Below the pieces are notes generated by a model. It had not been told where the DNA came from. It worked only from the letters and a program-made list of their open reading frames with translations, and did not search any database. A program made the translations under genes and the position numbers. From positions 26,454,359 to 26,518,358 of the forward strand of contig NC_091130.1 in NCBI RefSeq assembly GCF_040183065.1: a stretch of DNA of 64,000 nt. The letters run 5' to 3'. Source of the DNA: Periplaneta americana. Lineage: Eukaryota > Arthropoda > Insecta > Blattodea > Blattidae. Shown in pieces: positions 22,206-32,962 of this stretch (positions within the stretch are counted from its first letter, which is position 1; each line of letters begins with the position of its first letter).

Positions 22206-22813
22206 TCTGTACATCGACCCTTTTTCAGCGGATGTACGAATAATGCGGTTAGCTCTTCAATTTGAACTAACTGATTTACTATATGATGTCAAATTAAAGC
22301 TAGATGTAAGGACTTGACAAATGTTGAACTTTCAAATCTTTGCAAGAAAATAAATATCCGAAGATTCGTTCTTTCGCTTGCTCTGTTGAAGCCATCTTCG
22401 CTACAACTTACGTTTGTGAAAAATTATTTTCAACAATTAAAATAGTAAAAACCAAATTTAGATCACGACTGACAGACAAATGCCTTCGTGATCAACTACG
22501 ACTGGCAGTAAATGACACAATTCCTGATTTTGAAACTTTGTCGCAGAGACGTTCTGAAGACAGTTAATTTTAGGTTGTGATATTGTTCATTCATTGTTCA
22601 TTTCTTTCTTCGTTACACGTGCTAAACATTAGTTTGTAGCCTTGTACTGCATAAAATTATATTTGAGTGCTTGACGTAAGGAAAATGAAAATCCGTTAAT
22701 AAGTCAGACAGTTGCTTTACATCCCCTTCGGGTGTCCGCCTCCCTCCATAGGTGCTATGCACGTTGCAGGTTACACAGTGGCTCGGCGCACGATTACATT
22801 TTCGCCACCACTG
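21818..22813 (+). mobile_element. hAT element with transposase C-terminal remnant
   Basis: Ends CAGCCGTGGCGAGAAC and, at the right, TTTTCGCCACCACTG are inverted repeats of hAT type. Flanking 8-bp duplications are GTGTAGAG (21810-21817) and GTGTAAAG (22814-22821). The frame 22340-22567 encodes YVCEKLFSTIKIVKTKFRSR then LTDKCLRDQLRLAV. This is the C-terminal dimerisation region of hAT transposases, closest in my memory to the GTF2IRD2-related group. Most of the transposase, including the catalytic part, is deleted. An ATC microsatellite lies at 22167-22205. Confidence 0.88.
22167..22205. repeat. (ATC)n microsatellite
   Basis: About thirteen units inside the hAT element. Confidence 0.9.
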
Positions 22814-22925
22814 GTGTAAAGAGTATGACAGTAATTAAAATGACGCATCAAGAGCGACTGTACTAAATATTTCTTGAGAGCCAACGGAAGGAAATTTCGG
22901 ATTCTTTTTAGATTAGCCTAATCTC

Positions 22926-23535
22926 TGAACTAATGATGATAATGATTCTTTAAAATTATTTTCTTCTTGTAAAATTTTTAATAGTGACAAAAACATCGAC
23001 CTTTATAATATGACCTCAAAAAACAAGTAGCTACTAATGACTACGAAAACACTAATTTTGCAATTAAAAGCCACTTTAACTTTAATGAAATATTATTTTC
23101 CATGAATTATAACGGTATTTGGTACGTACAGTACAATTTCGAGGCTGATCTGGTGGGCGCATGTGTATAATTTGCCGGCCACCTCTATGTCTCGTGGCTA
23201 ATTGCATGTAAATAAGGCTACGAAAACAGATGACAGTCTGCCAATGAAGCTGCAAGCCCTCCATGTTGGTTTAATGGCGAGACTGATTTGACTTGTAGAA
23301 ACACTCATCACACATAGAGGGTACCATAAAAGGTGACACTTTCATTTCAACCGGTCATCCCGGGCTGGCGATTGTCAGTGGCGGATTTCTGATATTGTCT
23401 TACAGTGATTGAACATGCTGAAGACTGGCCACACGTCTTTATACCGGCGTAAAATTGCGTTTATTACATTTTTGACAATTCTGGTTTGAGATGTGCGAAG
23501 TTGGATCTTTTTTTTTTTCGGGAGAACTTCAGTAA
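22926..23535. other. No gene recognised
   Basis: AT-rich. A hAT-end-like CAGTGGCGGATTTCTG lies at about 23378, but no matching inverted end was found. Confidence 0.35.
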
Positions 23536-23543
23536 GTCTATAC

Positions 23544-24400
23544 CAGGCCTGCACAAGGTTTGCGCTCTCCGAGCCGGCTCACAGCTCATGAGCGGAATGC
23601 AGATATTAGCTGTGCTCTGTATAAGGGTGGACTGGAAGATGGGGTGATCTCGTACAAAATATACACAAACGGAAGTACTATTACGAGTGTTTATGAAATG
23701 AATTCCCGTTCAGTGTTTGCAAAACTATCTTGGACTATTATTAATTAATAAAGAAATATTTATTATACAGAAGTCATAGAAATTCTATAGCTACTTAAAT
23801 GTACAATATAATTTTGTTATATTTTTATTTATCAGTACATCAAAACGAGGTTTTATGCTGTTGGCAGCTGAAAGGAACAGTAGCCTACTGATCATAATGA
23901 AACATCAGTTACAGATGTTCGATGTCTGCCTTTATTAAAGTTGATTATAGAAAACAGTTGCTCACAAATATAAATGTTGAGCCAAACAAAGCAATCATTT
24001 TCACAGCCAGCCTGTGTAGTCGTGGATATTATTGCTAATGTTTAGTCTTGTAAAACTCAACCAGGCTAGTAGTATTATTCAAACGATCTTTAGCCCTTAG
24101 GTCACATTAAACATCAATAAGTTCGATCCGTAAATCGTTAAATGTTAAATGTTATGTTCCGTCTTCTAGATTTCTCCATACTGTACTGTAGCAGTAGGTA
24201 AGCAATGTGAAACAGTTACTGAGAATAGGCCTACACACTGCACTCCACTAGATAACTGAGTGGTCGTTTCCCTCTCCTCTACCTATAGCAAGTCTATGTC
24301 ATTTTGACGTATCTTCCTCTCCGTTTCGGCGAGCGGTAAACACAGCTCTCCCGCTCTGAAGGAGCGCGCGCGCTCGTTGAGCGCTGTTTGTGCAGGCCTG
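23544..24400. mobile_element. Non-autonomous hAT element, perfect 8-bp duplication
   Basis: Left end CAGGCCTGCACAAGGTTTGC and right end GTTTGTGCAGGCCTG are inverted repeats. The subterminal parts are rich in GAGC and GCTC words (CTCCGAGCCGGCTC; GAGCGCGCGCGCTCGTTGAG). Flanked by GTCTATAC at 23536-23543 and 24401-24408. The interior lacks a transposase frame. The perfect duplication suggests a fairly young insertion. Confidence 0.88.
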
Positions 24401-24436
24401 GTCTATACGATTTCCTCACTGTCAACAAATTATCTT

Positions 24437-24825
24437 AAGGGAAACTGGGACTGAGTTTTGAAACTTCTAAAGTTTTTGATCAATTGCTTTTAAATTCAGT
24501 GGATTTGTTGTATCTGTACATTCAAATATCATGCATTACTTCCTTAGATATTAAATTCAAAACATCTCTGTCGACTTCAGGGTTGTTATTGCGTATTAAA
24601 ATTTTCTGTGAAAAACTTACGTTTCATGATTAAGAAAATTACGCATGGATTTTTAAATTCGAACATTGGTTAATGAGATAAAAATTTGTTATAGAAATCT
24701 AATTTTTGCTCGATAATTTTATTTCATTTTTAGACTTAAAAATTCGTATCATGAAAAGTTTTCAGCGAAGAGCTGATTACATGCACAGGTTTGTGTAGTG
24801 GAGTTTGCTGAGTATTCTTGCAAAG
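24437..24825. repeat. Repeat family H, copy 1
   Basis: Matches 37172-37880 in the same order: GGGACTGAGTTTTGAAACTT, TTTCATGATTAAGAAAA, then ATCATGAAAAGTTTTC and GCGAAGAGCTGATTACATGC. No coding frame. The second copy carries a palindromic insertion absent here. Confidence 0.65.
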
Positions 24826-24879
24826 TTTAATTCAACTCGGAGCAAATTAAAAAAAGTCTCCATCATGTCACTTATTCCT

Positions 24880-26095
24880 GTTTTAATCGTCAACTTTTCT
24901 CCATACAACTGGGCGTTTTAAGAAATAGACCCTTCAAACACAAATATATCTTTTAGATTTCAAGTCATAAATATGGAAATATCGCAAATAGCTCAACGAT
25001 TCTTCCAATCCAATTAAGATAAAAGAACCTTTTGTCTATAGCAATATTGAAATAACAAATATACTTTATTATTAATGGAGAAAAATTCGCTTCGACGCCG
25101 AGGATCGAATCCTGGACTTCCAGTTCCACGCACCGAGTGTTCTAATCATTGAGCTACGCCGAAGTTCAACCCACAACACCGGATTGAATCCTCCTTCTTT
25201 GGTTCTTTTCCCTTAATGATCTTACTCCATTTCGACTTACATATTGACATATTAAGGTATGTATTAACGTTTTGGAGGAAAATCTACATTTTTAACCAAC
25301 CTTTTTAAGATATTTATCAGACAACATATGAACGTAGACTAACATAACCATATATCAGAAACTTCAATTTCACTTTTTGATTCCTTAAAAATAATAATAA
25401 TTTATTAAAAATTATTCTATTTCTTCAAAATGCCATATATTTTCTAAAAATTACTCAATTTTGACATTTCTTTCACTGAGTTATTGCTGTTTATACGTAC
25501 AATGCTCTGTACTAGGATTTTGCAGCTAACATTATTACAAAGAAAATTTTGTAAAAAAAAAAACGCCATTTCAAACGTTAATACATAACTTAAGTCGACA
25601 GAGTTTTTCTTCATTAATAACAAATGGTAACAGTCACAGATAATTCTGTAATACCAAAAAAAAATAATCTTTACATAAATACAGTTTACATGTTTTTGAT
25701 CAGAAAATGGACAGACGGGAATCTGCAAGATTCCATTTGTGCAATATCTTTGCCCTTTCAATTTTTTTCTTATTTGGAGCTCTTCTTCATGATTTGCCAT
25801 CTAGCCTACTTTAACAGGCTTTTTAACAAACCAAAGTCACTTCACACGTTCGTAAAAGAAACTGAAACAAAAATTCTCCAACTTGTCCCTTGTTCCTTTA
25901 CTCGTCAGCTTTTCACTAGTGCTCCTGGTTATTTTTAAGAAACGTGGATCACAAATATATATTTCAGAACGTAACTATGAAAATATCGCAACAAATATCT
26001 CTGGAATTCTTCCAATGTGATTTCAAGATAAACATCTCGACTACAGTAAAATTGAAATAACACTTTCATGCTCCAAAAACCGAATGTATTCGATT
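24880..26095. repeat. Diverged direct repeats flanking a SINE
   Basis: Segments around 24885-25070 and 25890-26070 share GTCAACTTTTC/GTCAGCTTTTC, TTTAAGAAA, ATATCGCAA, ATTCTTCCAAT, AAGATAAA and TTGAAATAAC in the same order. They are old. The minus-strand frame 25444-25800 (118 codons) lies between them. It starts MANHEEELQIRKKLKGQRYC and then becomes hydrophobic and low in complexity; I regard it as non-coding. Confidence 0.4.
25077..25168 (-). mobile_element. SINE-C head
   Basis: On the minus strand: CGGCGTAGCTCAATGATTAG (A-box), AGGATTCGATCCTCGGC (B-box) and GCGAATTTTTCTCC. The same head occurs at 53.2-53.7 kb. Confidence 0.7.
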
Positions 26096-26516
26096 ATGAT
26101 TTGAAAGTTTCAACTCGTCAAACCTGTCCTCGTAACATAGAGGTAATATTTGAGATAACCACACGGAAATGTATTACAGTTATGCAACTCAAGTAATAAA
26201 TTCCAAAGTTTGCGCATATAATATTTATATTCCAAAAGGTTACAGCTCTAGTCTCATCCTCCGAGGACAAAATTTCCTTGTTTAGCGTCTTCCTTGATGA
26301 ATCATGATTTCTCTTCTCCCCTCCCCCCAGTCCCTGTAACAACTCGTTATTTCGTCCATTAAAACACAAATGGTGGATAGAATTACTACTACAAGATGAC
26401 AACAAGACTATCTCATTTTCAGAGTTTGTGTGTCGGCTAATAAAATCTCAAAATGCAAAATTCCAGATTGCCAATTACCATTTATGACAAGGACTTGTTC
26501 AAACTGTTTCAGGTAT
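26096..26516. other. No feature recognised
   Basis: AT-rich, with no coding-like frame or repeat. Confidence 0.4.
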
Positions 26517-26590
26517 AATAAATAGGTTCTATATTCCAGCTACCTAAAGACTGAAGTTAAAGACACATTGGGTATATAGTACGCCGAACA

Positions 26591-27279
26591 GGGATCCGGA
26601 ATTTTCGTCACCGATTTTTCGTCACCCGGTGATTTCGTCACACATTACATTTTGCCACTGCATCATTTTTTCACCGATTCACTTTTGTCACCAAATCACT
26701 TGCGAAGCATAGCATAGACATCTCAATACTGTAACGGGCAAAACAAATCCCTCCTTTTACCATGTCCTTCAGTTACTACAGGAGGAGACTGCAAGGATAC
26801 ATCAGGACATTGAGAAATTAAAAGCAGGTCAATCTCCACCCAGAAAAAGAAGAAATACACGTCCTTAGATAATAGAATTGCAAAAATTGTCGATAGGTAT
26901 GAAGCCTATAGAACAGGAGATAACATCCTTGGTTACCTACGTGCCATAGGTCACAACTTCAGTGGAAATTTTGGTTGAAACTTCATAAAAACAAGATGAA
27001 TGTATGCAACTTCAAAATCCATGTTAATAAAGAGCATTGAAATAATTATATAGTGATGGTTTTGGACTCATAATAAAGACAGCCTAAATGTAATTTTCTG
27101 TATTATTTTGGTGAAGAAATCCCCTCAGTATACGGTGACAAAATATCTTCGGTGAAAAAAATCACCTGTGACAAAAAAGTGATGACAAAATGTATTTGAT
27201 AACCGAAAAACTAATGACGAAAAATAAGTGACAAACTACAACGGTGACGAAATTTCCGGTTACGAAATGCCCTAGACGC
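26591..27279 (+). mobile_element. MULE relic with transposase C-terminus
   Basis: Both ends are built from repeated GTCACC words (GGAATTTTCGTCACCGATTT at the left; GGTGACGAAATTTCCGG at the right). A 9-bp CGCCGAACA flanks both sides (26582-26590 and 27280-27288), the length expected for Mutator-like elements. Inside, 26765-26980 encodes VLQEETARIHQDIEKLKAGQ then, after a stop, LDNRIAKIVDRYEAYRTGDN and YLRAIGHN. I recognise this as the C-terminal region of insect MULE transposases. The catalytic domain is missing. Confidence 0.7.
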
Positions 27280-27289
27280 CGCCGAACAC

Positions 27290-28205
27290 AAGTAATGCAA
27301 CGGATAAGAATATAAACAAACACGTCGTCGCTGCGTGTTCGTGGAGTACAGTCAACTGCCGACATTCTGAAGCTATACTAGTAAACACATGCTTGAGCCG
27401 TGATGTTCAGTTTCGTCGTGATCTTTGCAGTGAATAATAACGTGCATTCGTAAGTTACGGAACTTGAACATATGCGGATGTCACTTGAAATGATTTTATA
27501 TTGCAAGAAATTCTTTCAATAGCACATGACGTTATTGGTGTATGATGTAGTACGAGATATGTCTATTGTCTCATATTTTTTCGTGTTTCATTAGAACGTT
27601 GCATATGTCGCTCATCACTGAAAACCCATTAACTTTCTATGTACTTTTCTAGAAATTCCCTAAAATGTAGATTATTTAATTTATTAATTGGAATGTTGGC
27701 ACTAACATCATAGTAGGCTACACAAATTCATGCTAAAAATCGAGTTAATATCTTCATAATTTTCAGATTTTGATGTTACTAATTCTTTTAGATTACGTTC
27801 AACACACTTTCAGTGTCTTTTGCTATTGGAGTGTCTTTCAGTGCACTGTTTTTGTCATTTTTACGTTTATTCTTCACAATTTATATGTAATGTTTTCTAT
27901 ATTGACAGTGAAACTATTAGTTCAAATATCCTCAACTATGCCCTGCAATATTACACGCTTGAGAGTCTTACCTAAGGCATTTTTACCTCTGCAATGAACC
28001 TTCAATCAGCCACAAAGATGTAGTTATTTAAATAATACGACTAGTAAGAGCAGTGATCGATAAGACTACTCACTATGACTGCGTCCCGGTTTTGACTTCC
28101 TGTAAGAAGACGGCAGAGGATGCGTAACTATTTTGTATACGAACGTACCTGTACTTGCGCCGTAACGTCACATATACTTCGAAACAGGAAACTTCATTCC
28201 AATTT
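27290..28205. other. No gene recognised
   Basis: Interior of the inverted-repeat pair. AT-rich, with no transposase-like peptide seen. Confidence 0.35.
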
Positions 28206-28534
28206 AGCCTACAGGTAGCTGGAATACAGAGCCTAGTAATAAACGAGGAGAAATTTTACAATGGGTTCTATTTTTACATTACAGTCATTCAAAAGCAGCA
28301 TTTGACTTTGTACTAAAATTGTCGTTCCCATAAATTCACACCATATTTTTTCAAAGATCGTTTTAAAAAATCCTTTTTAGTCAGCCGTACTATAATAGTC
28401 ACATCTAGATTGTCATTTAGTTTCGAAATGATTTACTTTTACACACTAAAGTTTGTTTTTTACGCACTGAAGTTTCTTTGACGTAGTCTTTCTTAAAGTG
28501 GAAATATTCAAAACAAAGAATTTTAAACTCTTCA

Positions 28535-28983
28535 TTATTTACTGTAACTATTGACAACACAATTATTCAACATAGAAATTTGAGCATTTTCAGATGTAAC
28601 ATAACATATTTCTTCTTCTTGGCAGGCTTCAATCTGAGCGGCAGCTGAAGGAAAATTCTTGAATCGCATGGTTGCTTGTTTCTCTTTCTCGGCTGCAATC
28701 ACGTCGATAAATTTACTGATATCCACATTCTTATTTAAATAAATTGCGGTTGGAAACATCTAATAGGTACTCCATAAAGTTGAAGGATTACACGTGCAAG
28801 ATAGCCTATCTCTGAGAAATATGCCAAAGGAAATTTTTTTCTGTAGTAGTAGATACATTCTTCTTCTCTCACAAACTTCCAAACTTTTCGTAAGTTTTCT
28901 TGTACAACTTTCTGGATTTCTGTGGTATGAGGGTAGATAACGCAGCTTCTGCCGTATTTTCTATGTCGGAATTTCAGATTCCT
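28535..28983 (-). pseudogene. Unidentified two-frame coding-like segment
   Basis: On the minus strand one frame is open from 28983 to 28735 (82 codons: VVQENLRKVWKFVREEECIY, then YYRKKFPLAYFSEIGYLARV and LQLYGVPIR). Just where it loses sense a second frame opens at 28759 and runs to 28535 (MFPTAIYLNKNVDISKFIDV, EKQATMRFKNFPSAAAQ). A single frameshift near 28757 would join them into about 150 residues of soluble, mixed-charge, protein-like sequence. It has no match among the transposon families here. I do not recognise the family. It may be a decayed exon or captured gene, or an undiagnosed transposon or virus-derived frame. Confidence 0.45.
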
Positions 28984-29064
28984 TCATTTTGAACCGATCT
29001 CTGGATAGTTTTCGCTTGAAACAAATTTCTATTTGGATAACGTGTATAATACTAATGGCGTCCA

Positions 29065-29697
29065 ATTTAACACCATTCCTTCCAGCGTATCTTTCAGTAG
29101 ACAGTGTCTTCCTGATCAGTTTCAGCATCATTCTTTCTTCTCCCACTCTTTCCAACACAGCTTCATTTCTTATTCTATCTGTCCATTTTACATGCTCCAT
29201 TCTTCAGCATATCCATATTTCAAATGCTTCTAGTCACTTACTTTCACTTCGTCGTGATGCCCATGTTTCTGCAGCATACAAGCCATACTCCACAGAAAGC
29301 ACTTCACCAGTCTCTTCATTAGTTCTTTTTCCAGAAGTCCGCAGAAGATGCTGCTTTTTATATTAAAAGCTTCATTTGCCATTGCTATCCTCCTTTTGAC
29401 TCCCTGGCAGCAGCTTATGTTACTGCATATAGTACATTCCAAGTATTTGAAGTTCTCCCACTTGCCCTACTGCGTCATTTAGAATTCGCAAGTTTATCTC
29501 CTTTATTTTTCTTCCGATAACCATATTTTTCATCTTGTTTGCATTTATCTTCATTCCATACTGCTCACAGCTGTCATTTAGCTCCAGTAGCTTATCCCTT
29601 AGTACCGTTTCCTCTTCTACTAACAATGCCATAACATCAGCAAGTCTTATGCACTTTATTGTTCTTCCTCCTACTATCACCCCTCCCATATTATGAA
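29065..29697 (-). mobile_element. LINE-B relic
   Basis: Minus-strand reverse transcriptase pieces in order: RLADVMALLVEEETVLRDKL and EQYGMKINANKMKNMVIGRK (29420-29689), FNIKSSIFCGLLEKELMKRL then VKCFLWS (29230-29442), EHVKWTDRIRNEAVLERVGE (29120-29200), and a frameshifted remnant of the KDALEGMVN region. The catalytic box is degraded (ADVMA where an FADD-like motif is expected). A TA microsatellite abuts its 5' side. Confidence 0.75.

Positions 29698-29700
<3 letters not shown>

Positions 29701-29742
<42 letters not shown>
29701..29742. repeat. (TA)n microsatellite
   Basis: About twenty-one perfect TA units. Confidence 0.95.
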
Positions 29743-29744
<2 letters not shown>

Positions 29745-29831
29745 TGTTAATTTGTTCGAAGGTTTATGCCAACACAAATTTTGCTATGAATAGGACGAAT
29801 AGGGTTGTGCCAACTCACGCGCATTCAAGTC

Positions 29832-30017
29832 ACCTTGTGAGTCTGTTACAGTCACGAAGCTTGAGTTGTTGAGGGTACTAGGAACAATAGACTGTGCCGG
29901 TACTATTTCGCATTGTGTGTGATGAAGCGATAGTAGCGATCCTAGTGATTAGCAACTACTTATGGATGCATTTTCCCTACGTATTGAGATTCGTGACTGT
30001 TATACTAGACCGTGGTG
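29832..30017. mobile_element. Short MITE, family I copy 1
   Basis: Ends contain CAGTCACGAAGCTTGAG (from 29849) and the inverted ATTCGTGACTG (to 29999), with outer GAGTCTG and TTATACTAGAC. The interior AGGAACAATAGACTGTGCCG then GTACTATTTCGC matches, inverted, the copy at 63381-63558. No coding capacity. Confidence 0.75.
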
Positions 30018-30279
30018 CTACCTCTATAATTTAATTTTTGCATGGTTGAAAAATTGTTAATAAATTTTTTATGGAGCCTTTTTATTCAAGGAAAGCGTTC
30101 TCTTATATTCCATAAATCGAAGACACAGGTCTGCCACCTTTATTTTCCGTCACGAAGAAAAACCATTCCGATAATTTTTCTTTTAAAACTCCAGGAAATT
30201 AGACATCCATGTAAATGCGTGCTAGCTATAATATTTTCATTTTTCTAGTTTTCTTCACCTAATTCTAACACCATGATCA
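30018..30279. other. No feature recognised
   Basis: AT-rich; no coding-like frame. Confidence 0.4.
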
Positions 30280-30500
30280 ACGACTGAATGTTTGTGAAGT
30301 GTCGCCGGCGGCACGCCTTGGATCCGCCGCTGCTCGTGTTTGTGTGTCTCCACTTAAAGCGACAGAGTCGCGGTTGATAGAGCAGTAAAAACGTATCGCG
30401 CAGATTGATAGAGCCCCTCTGCATTAAGCAGCAATTATCCTCAATCTGGTCCCGACAGCCTGCGCGATAAAAAAAAAACTGCCGCCTCGTGCGCCATGCG
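30280..30500. promoter_or_regulatory. GC-rich island with homeodomain-like sites
   Basis: Contains TCGCCGGCGGCACGCCTTGG and GACAGAGTCGCGGTTGATAG. Two GATTGATAGAG-like words and AGCAGCAATTATCC fall within 110 bases. It matches no repeat seen in the window. A regulatory role is speculative. Confidence 0.2.
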
Positions 30501-30709
30501 ACCGAATCTTGTTACCTCCAATTGAAGTAGTTTACCAGTCCTGGACTGTGATCAAACATGGCGTTCTTAGGAAAATCAGCTTCACAACTGAAAGTAGGCC
30601 TATCATGCATCAGGACATTGCTCTTAAAAAACAAGTAGACCTATACCAGTTATTTATGAATAGGATTAACTGAACTAGTTAATTATATAAATCGTTTTCT
30701 TTTTAACTG

Positions 30710-30960
30710 TCCATTATCTTTCTTCTTTTTCTTTTTTCTTCTAATTTCTTTACTTCTATTTCTTTTATATGTCTCTCCTCTTCCTTGTCTTTGCCTTTCT
30801 CTCGGAATCCTCTCCTTTTTCTTTCCTCCCTTTTCTCTTTCTATTCCTTCTCTTTTTCTCAATTCTCGTCCTCTCTTTTCATCTCTTGCTTTCCATTCTC
30901 TTTCCCTCTTTTCCCTACTTTTCCATTCTTCTCTACTCACTTTTGTCCATCCTATAAATT
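30710..30960. repeat. Polypyrimidine (CT-rich) low-complexity tract
   Basis: About 250 bases almost entirely C and T on the plus strand. The arginine-, glutamate- and lysine-rich frame on the minus strand is a by-product of this composition. Confidence 0.85.
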
Positions 30961-31114
30961 AGGAACATCAAGCATAAAAGTTGTGTCATTGCCTACAAGC
31001 TCCTTCTCTTGTACATCTTCATTACACACTTTTAACACTTTATATCACTTAGGAATATAAGTATAATAGTCTAACAACTTTCATGCATTGAAATAAAAAC
31101 TAGTTGTAACTTAC

Positions 31115-31309
31115 ATAATTGACTAGTTTCAGTTTTGTGTCAGCCACAATCAGAAGTGAGATCCTTGCTTCTTCTGGTTTCTTCAGTTGTTTTGCTCTTT
31201 CTCTTAACTGTTCAAGATTTCCCCACAATAAATCATTATTCTGTAACAAATCAGAGAAAACTAAATTTACGGTTTTACCTCTTGAAGGGTTGCAGTAGTA
31301 TAATTTCAT
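31115..31309 (-). CDS. Candidate first coding exon, unknown protein
   Basis: On the minus strand an ATG at 31309 opens 65 codons (MKLYYCNPSRGKTVNLVFSD, LLWGNLEQLRERAKQLKKPE, EARISLLIVADTKLKLVNY). These run without interruption into the consensus donor GTAAGT (31114-31109), leaving the exon in phase 0. Unspliced, the frame would stop after V-S-Y-N. The composition (charged helix-like middle, hydrophobic strand ISLLIVAD) is protein-like and unlike the repeats. No family recognised. The antisense short frame over the same bases is a shadow. No partner exon could be linked. Confidence 0.4.
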
Positions 31310-31319
31310 ATCGATGGCG

Positions 31320-32700
31320 TTTAGTTAAAAAAACCCTCTTTTTTAATTTGAATTTTTTGCTGTAATTAGTTAAAATTTAATTACAAAATTTGAAAATATA
31401 TTTTTGACAATTATGTTTACATTCATTCATATAAGATAACTAATAATAATGTTTTAAAATTTAATTTTTGTTGTTCCTAAAAATCAATCTTCTGTGGAAT
31501 AAGTCCTTTTATCAAAAAGTCATCGTTGTGACGGCCAACGTAATTAAATATGTTACACCCTATTATATTTAAGATATCGATAATAATGGTGATAATCTCA
31601 TATTATGAAGAAAAATACCATCTTTCAGAAATCGAGGTTATCTATCTGATGATCGGAGAAAGGGAAACCATAACCTCCTTCTTTGCCAAAACATGTAATA
31701 AATTAGGCCTCAACAATATCGTTATGAGAAAAATAGCCATTAGTGCCTTAAAGAGTTTCATTTGGATTTTACGAAATCACCAGTACAGTAACAAGGTTTG
31801 AAATTTATTTATTTATTCCTTTTCTGTATTTTTGCTCTATAGTATTTGTTTAATGTATTTTATGACATAATTTCTTTATTTGCTTTTTTATTTATATCTA
31901 TATACACATTCATAAATATCTAGTACACTTTGTCAGACTTGGCAGCCTTTTAGTAAAGGAAGTTTATAAAATTAAAATTAAAATTAAAATTGCGGTAAGA
32001 AACAAGATTACAAAAGAATCCGTCTATAATGGTTTACTTAATATGGGACAGGATTCATACGATTCTGATAAGGAACACACTATCTTTCTCTGACCTACGC
32101 CTTATTCACTTAGTCAAAATTGAACTTTCATTTCTCCGATTCGTAAGGGCAAGTGTTCAGTCAATGTTGATATAGGATGCGGGGCGCGTTTAGATACTCT
32201 CTGCAAAGCATTCTCTGTGCCTTGCGTGAGGCGATATAACAACGGTGATAGGAAACGAATGACATCGACGAAAAATCTTTGTAATTAAAGACAGACAAGG
32301 GAATAAAAAGAATGGGTATGTCCTCCTACCACCCAACACTTTGGGCTAAGTATAGTATAGACGGTTGTGTGAATGTAAGGTTGTTTGATCTCAAATGTGT
32401 TTGTTGTTATGGTAACAGCTGTTGCTACAATTGTGTTCGCATTGTTACATAATGTTGTTATAGAGAAAAGCTTATTGTTACAAGAAATGTTTGAAGAATA
32501 AAGCAGTGCAGTTACATTTCTTTGTGTCCCCCAAAGATGTGGTGAGCATTCTTTCCAGCATATACAACATTCCAAACTTTTTTTTACCTCTTGCAGTATT
32601 AAGTTTTAATGTATTAACACAAAATGTCAGCACTTCTGTATCCAATATTTTATATACGACTTTGTATAATAAATTCCAGACATGTGCAACTGCATAAGTT
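31320..32700. other. No gene established
   Basis: AT-rich. A plus-strand frame at 31550-31801 (KYHLSEIEVIYLMIGERETI, FFAKTCNKLGLNNIVMRKIA) has somewhat protein-like content and an acceptor-like TTTCAG at about 31627. The donor at its end (AAG then GTTTGA) is poor, so I do not call it. No other support. Confidence 0.3.
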
Positions 32701-32718
32701 TTTTTATGGTATAAAGAT

Positions 32719-32884
32719 CAGGGACGTCGCTAGAGTTACGAATACAGGCAATTTGTTTTGCCTCCAGAATTTTACTAATAATACACAAGTAGTAGAATAA
32801 CTACACGCCTTAAAATTTAAATGCATTATGTTGTATTACAATTCTCCGAACATATTTTTATAGTAATATCTAGTGACGTCCCTG
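32719..32884. mobile_element. Short hAT-type MITE
   Basis: CAGGGACGTCGCTAGAG at the left and ATCTAGTGACGTCCCTG at the right are inverted repeats with the CAGGG-type end used by many hAT elements. An 8-bp flanking duplication is not evident, so the assignment is provisional. Confidence 0.55.
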
Positions 32885-32962
32885 TGTTGAACCCAAAGAT
32901 CCTAGAATTGCAATTAAAGAGTGAAAAGTAACTATTCGAATGAACATTACCTAATTCTAACA

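Larger units (their letters stand above)
20948..22925 (-). mobile_element. LINE-C (CR1-like), interrupted by a hAT element
   Basis: Minus-strand non-LTR retrotransposon. A TTA-type tail lies at 20949-21014 and a 3' untranslated segment with the small hairpin AATTAAGGCCATAGGGCCTT follows. Then come reverse transcriptase C-terminal peptides: HNACVRFICNVHRSDRITP and LKERRTIHSLTLLFNILQ (21539-21799), TVSAAHLWNFLPQHVGDCRS (21385-21600), separated by a frameshift. Upstream coding continues beyond the hAT insertion at 22822-22920 with LKKYLVQSLLMRHFNYCHTL. The join across the hAT element is in frame, which confirms the insertion. Pseudogene. Confidence 0.85.
26517..28240. mobile_element. Larger inverted-repeat pair enclosing the MULE relic
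   Basis: Left TAAATAGGTTCTATATTCCA then GCTACCT (26519-26545) is the inverted counterpart of AGGTAGCTGGAATACAGAGC then CTAGTAATAA (28212-28242). The roughly 30-bp ends enclose 1.7 kb in which I see no transposase beyond the nested MULE. Superfamily unassigned. Confidence 0.5.

Noticed and set aside
25444-25800. 118-codon minus-strand frame as a gene
   Set aside because: After the first 25 codons it is hydrophobic, low-complexity sequence encoded by AT-rich DNA, with no splice support or domain.
30683-30940. Highly charged 85-codon frame as a protein
   Set aside because: Arg/Glu/Lys content is forced by a pyrimidine tract on the opposite strand.
31550-31801. Plus-strand exon of 60-80 codons
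   Set aside because: Peptide is somewhat protein-like, but acceptor and donor are weak and no homologous family comes to mind.
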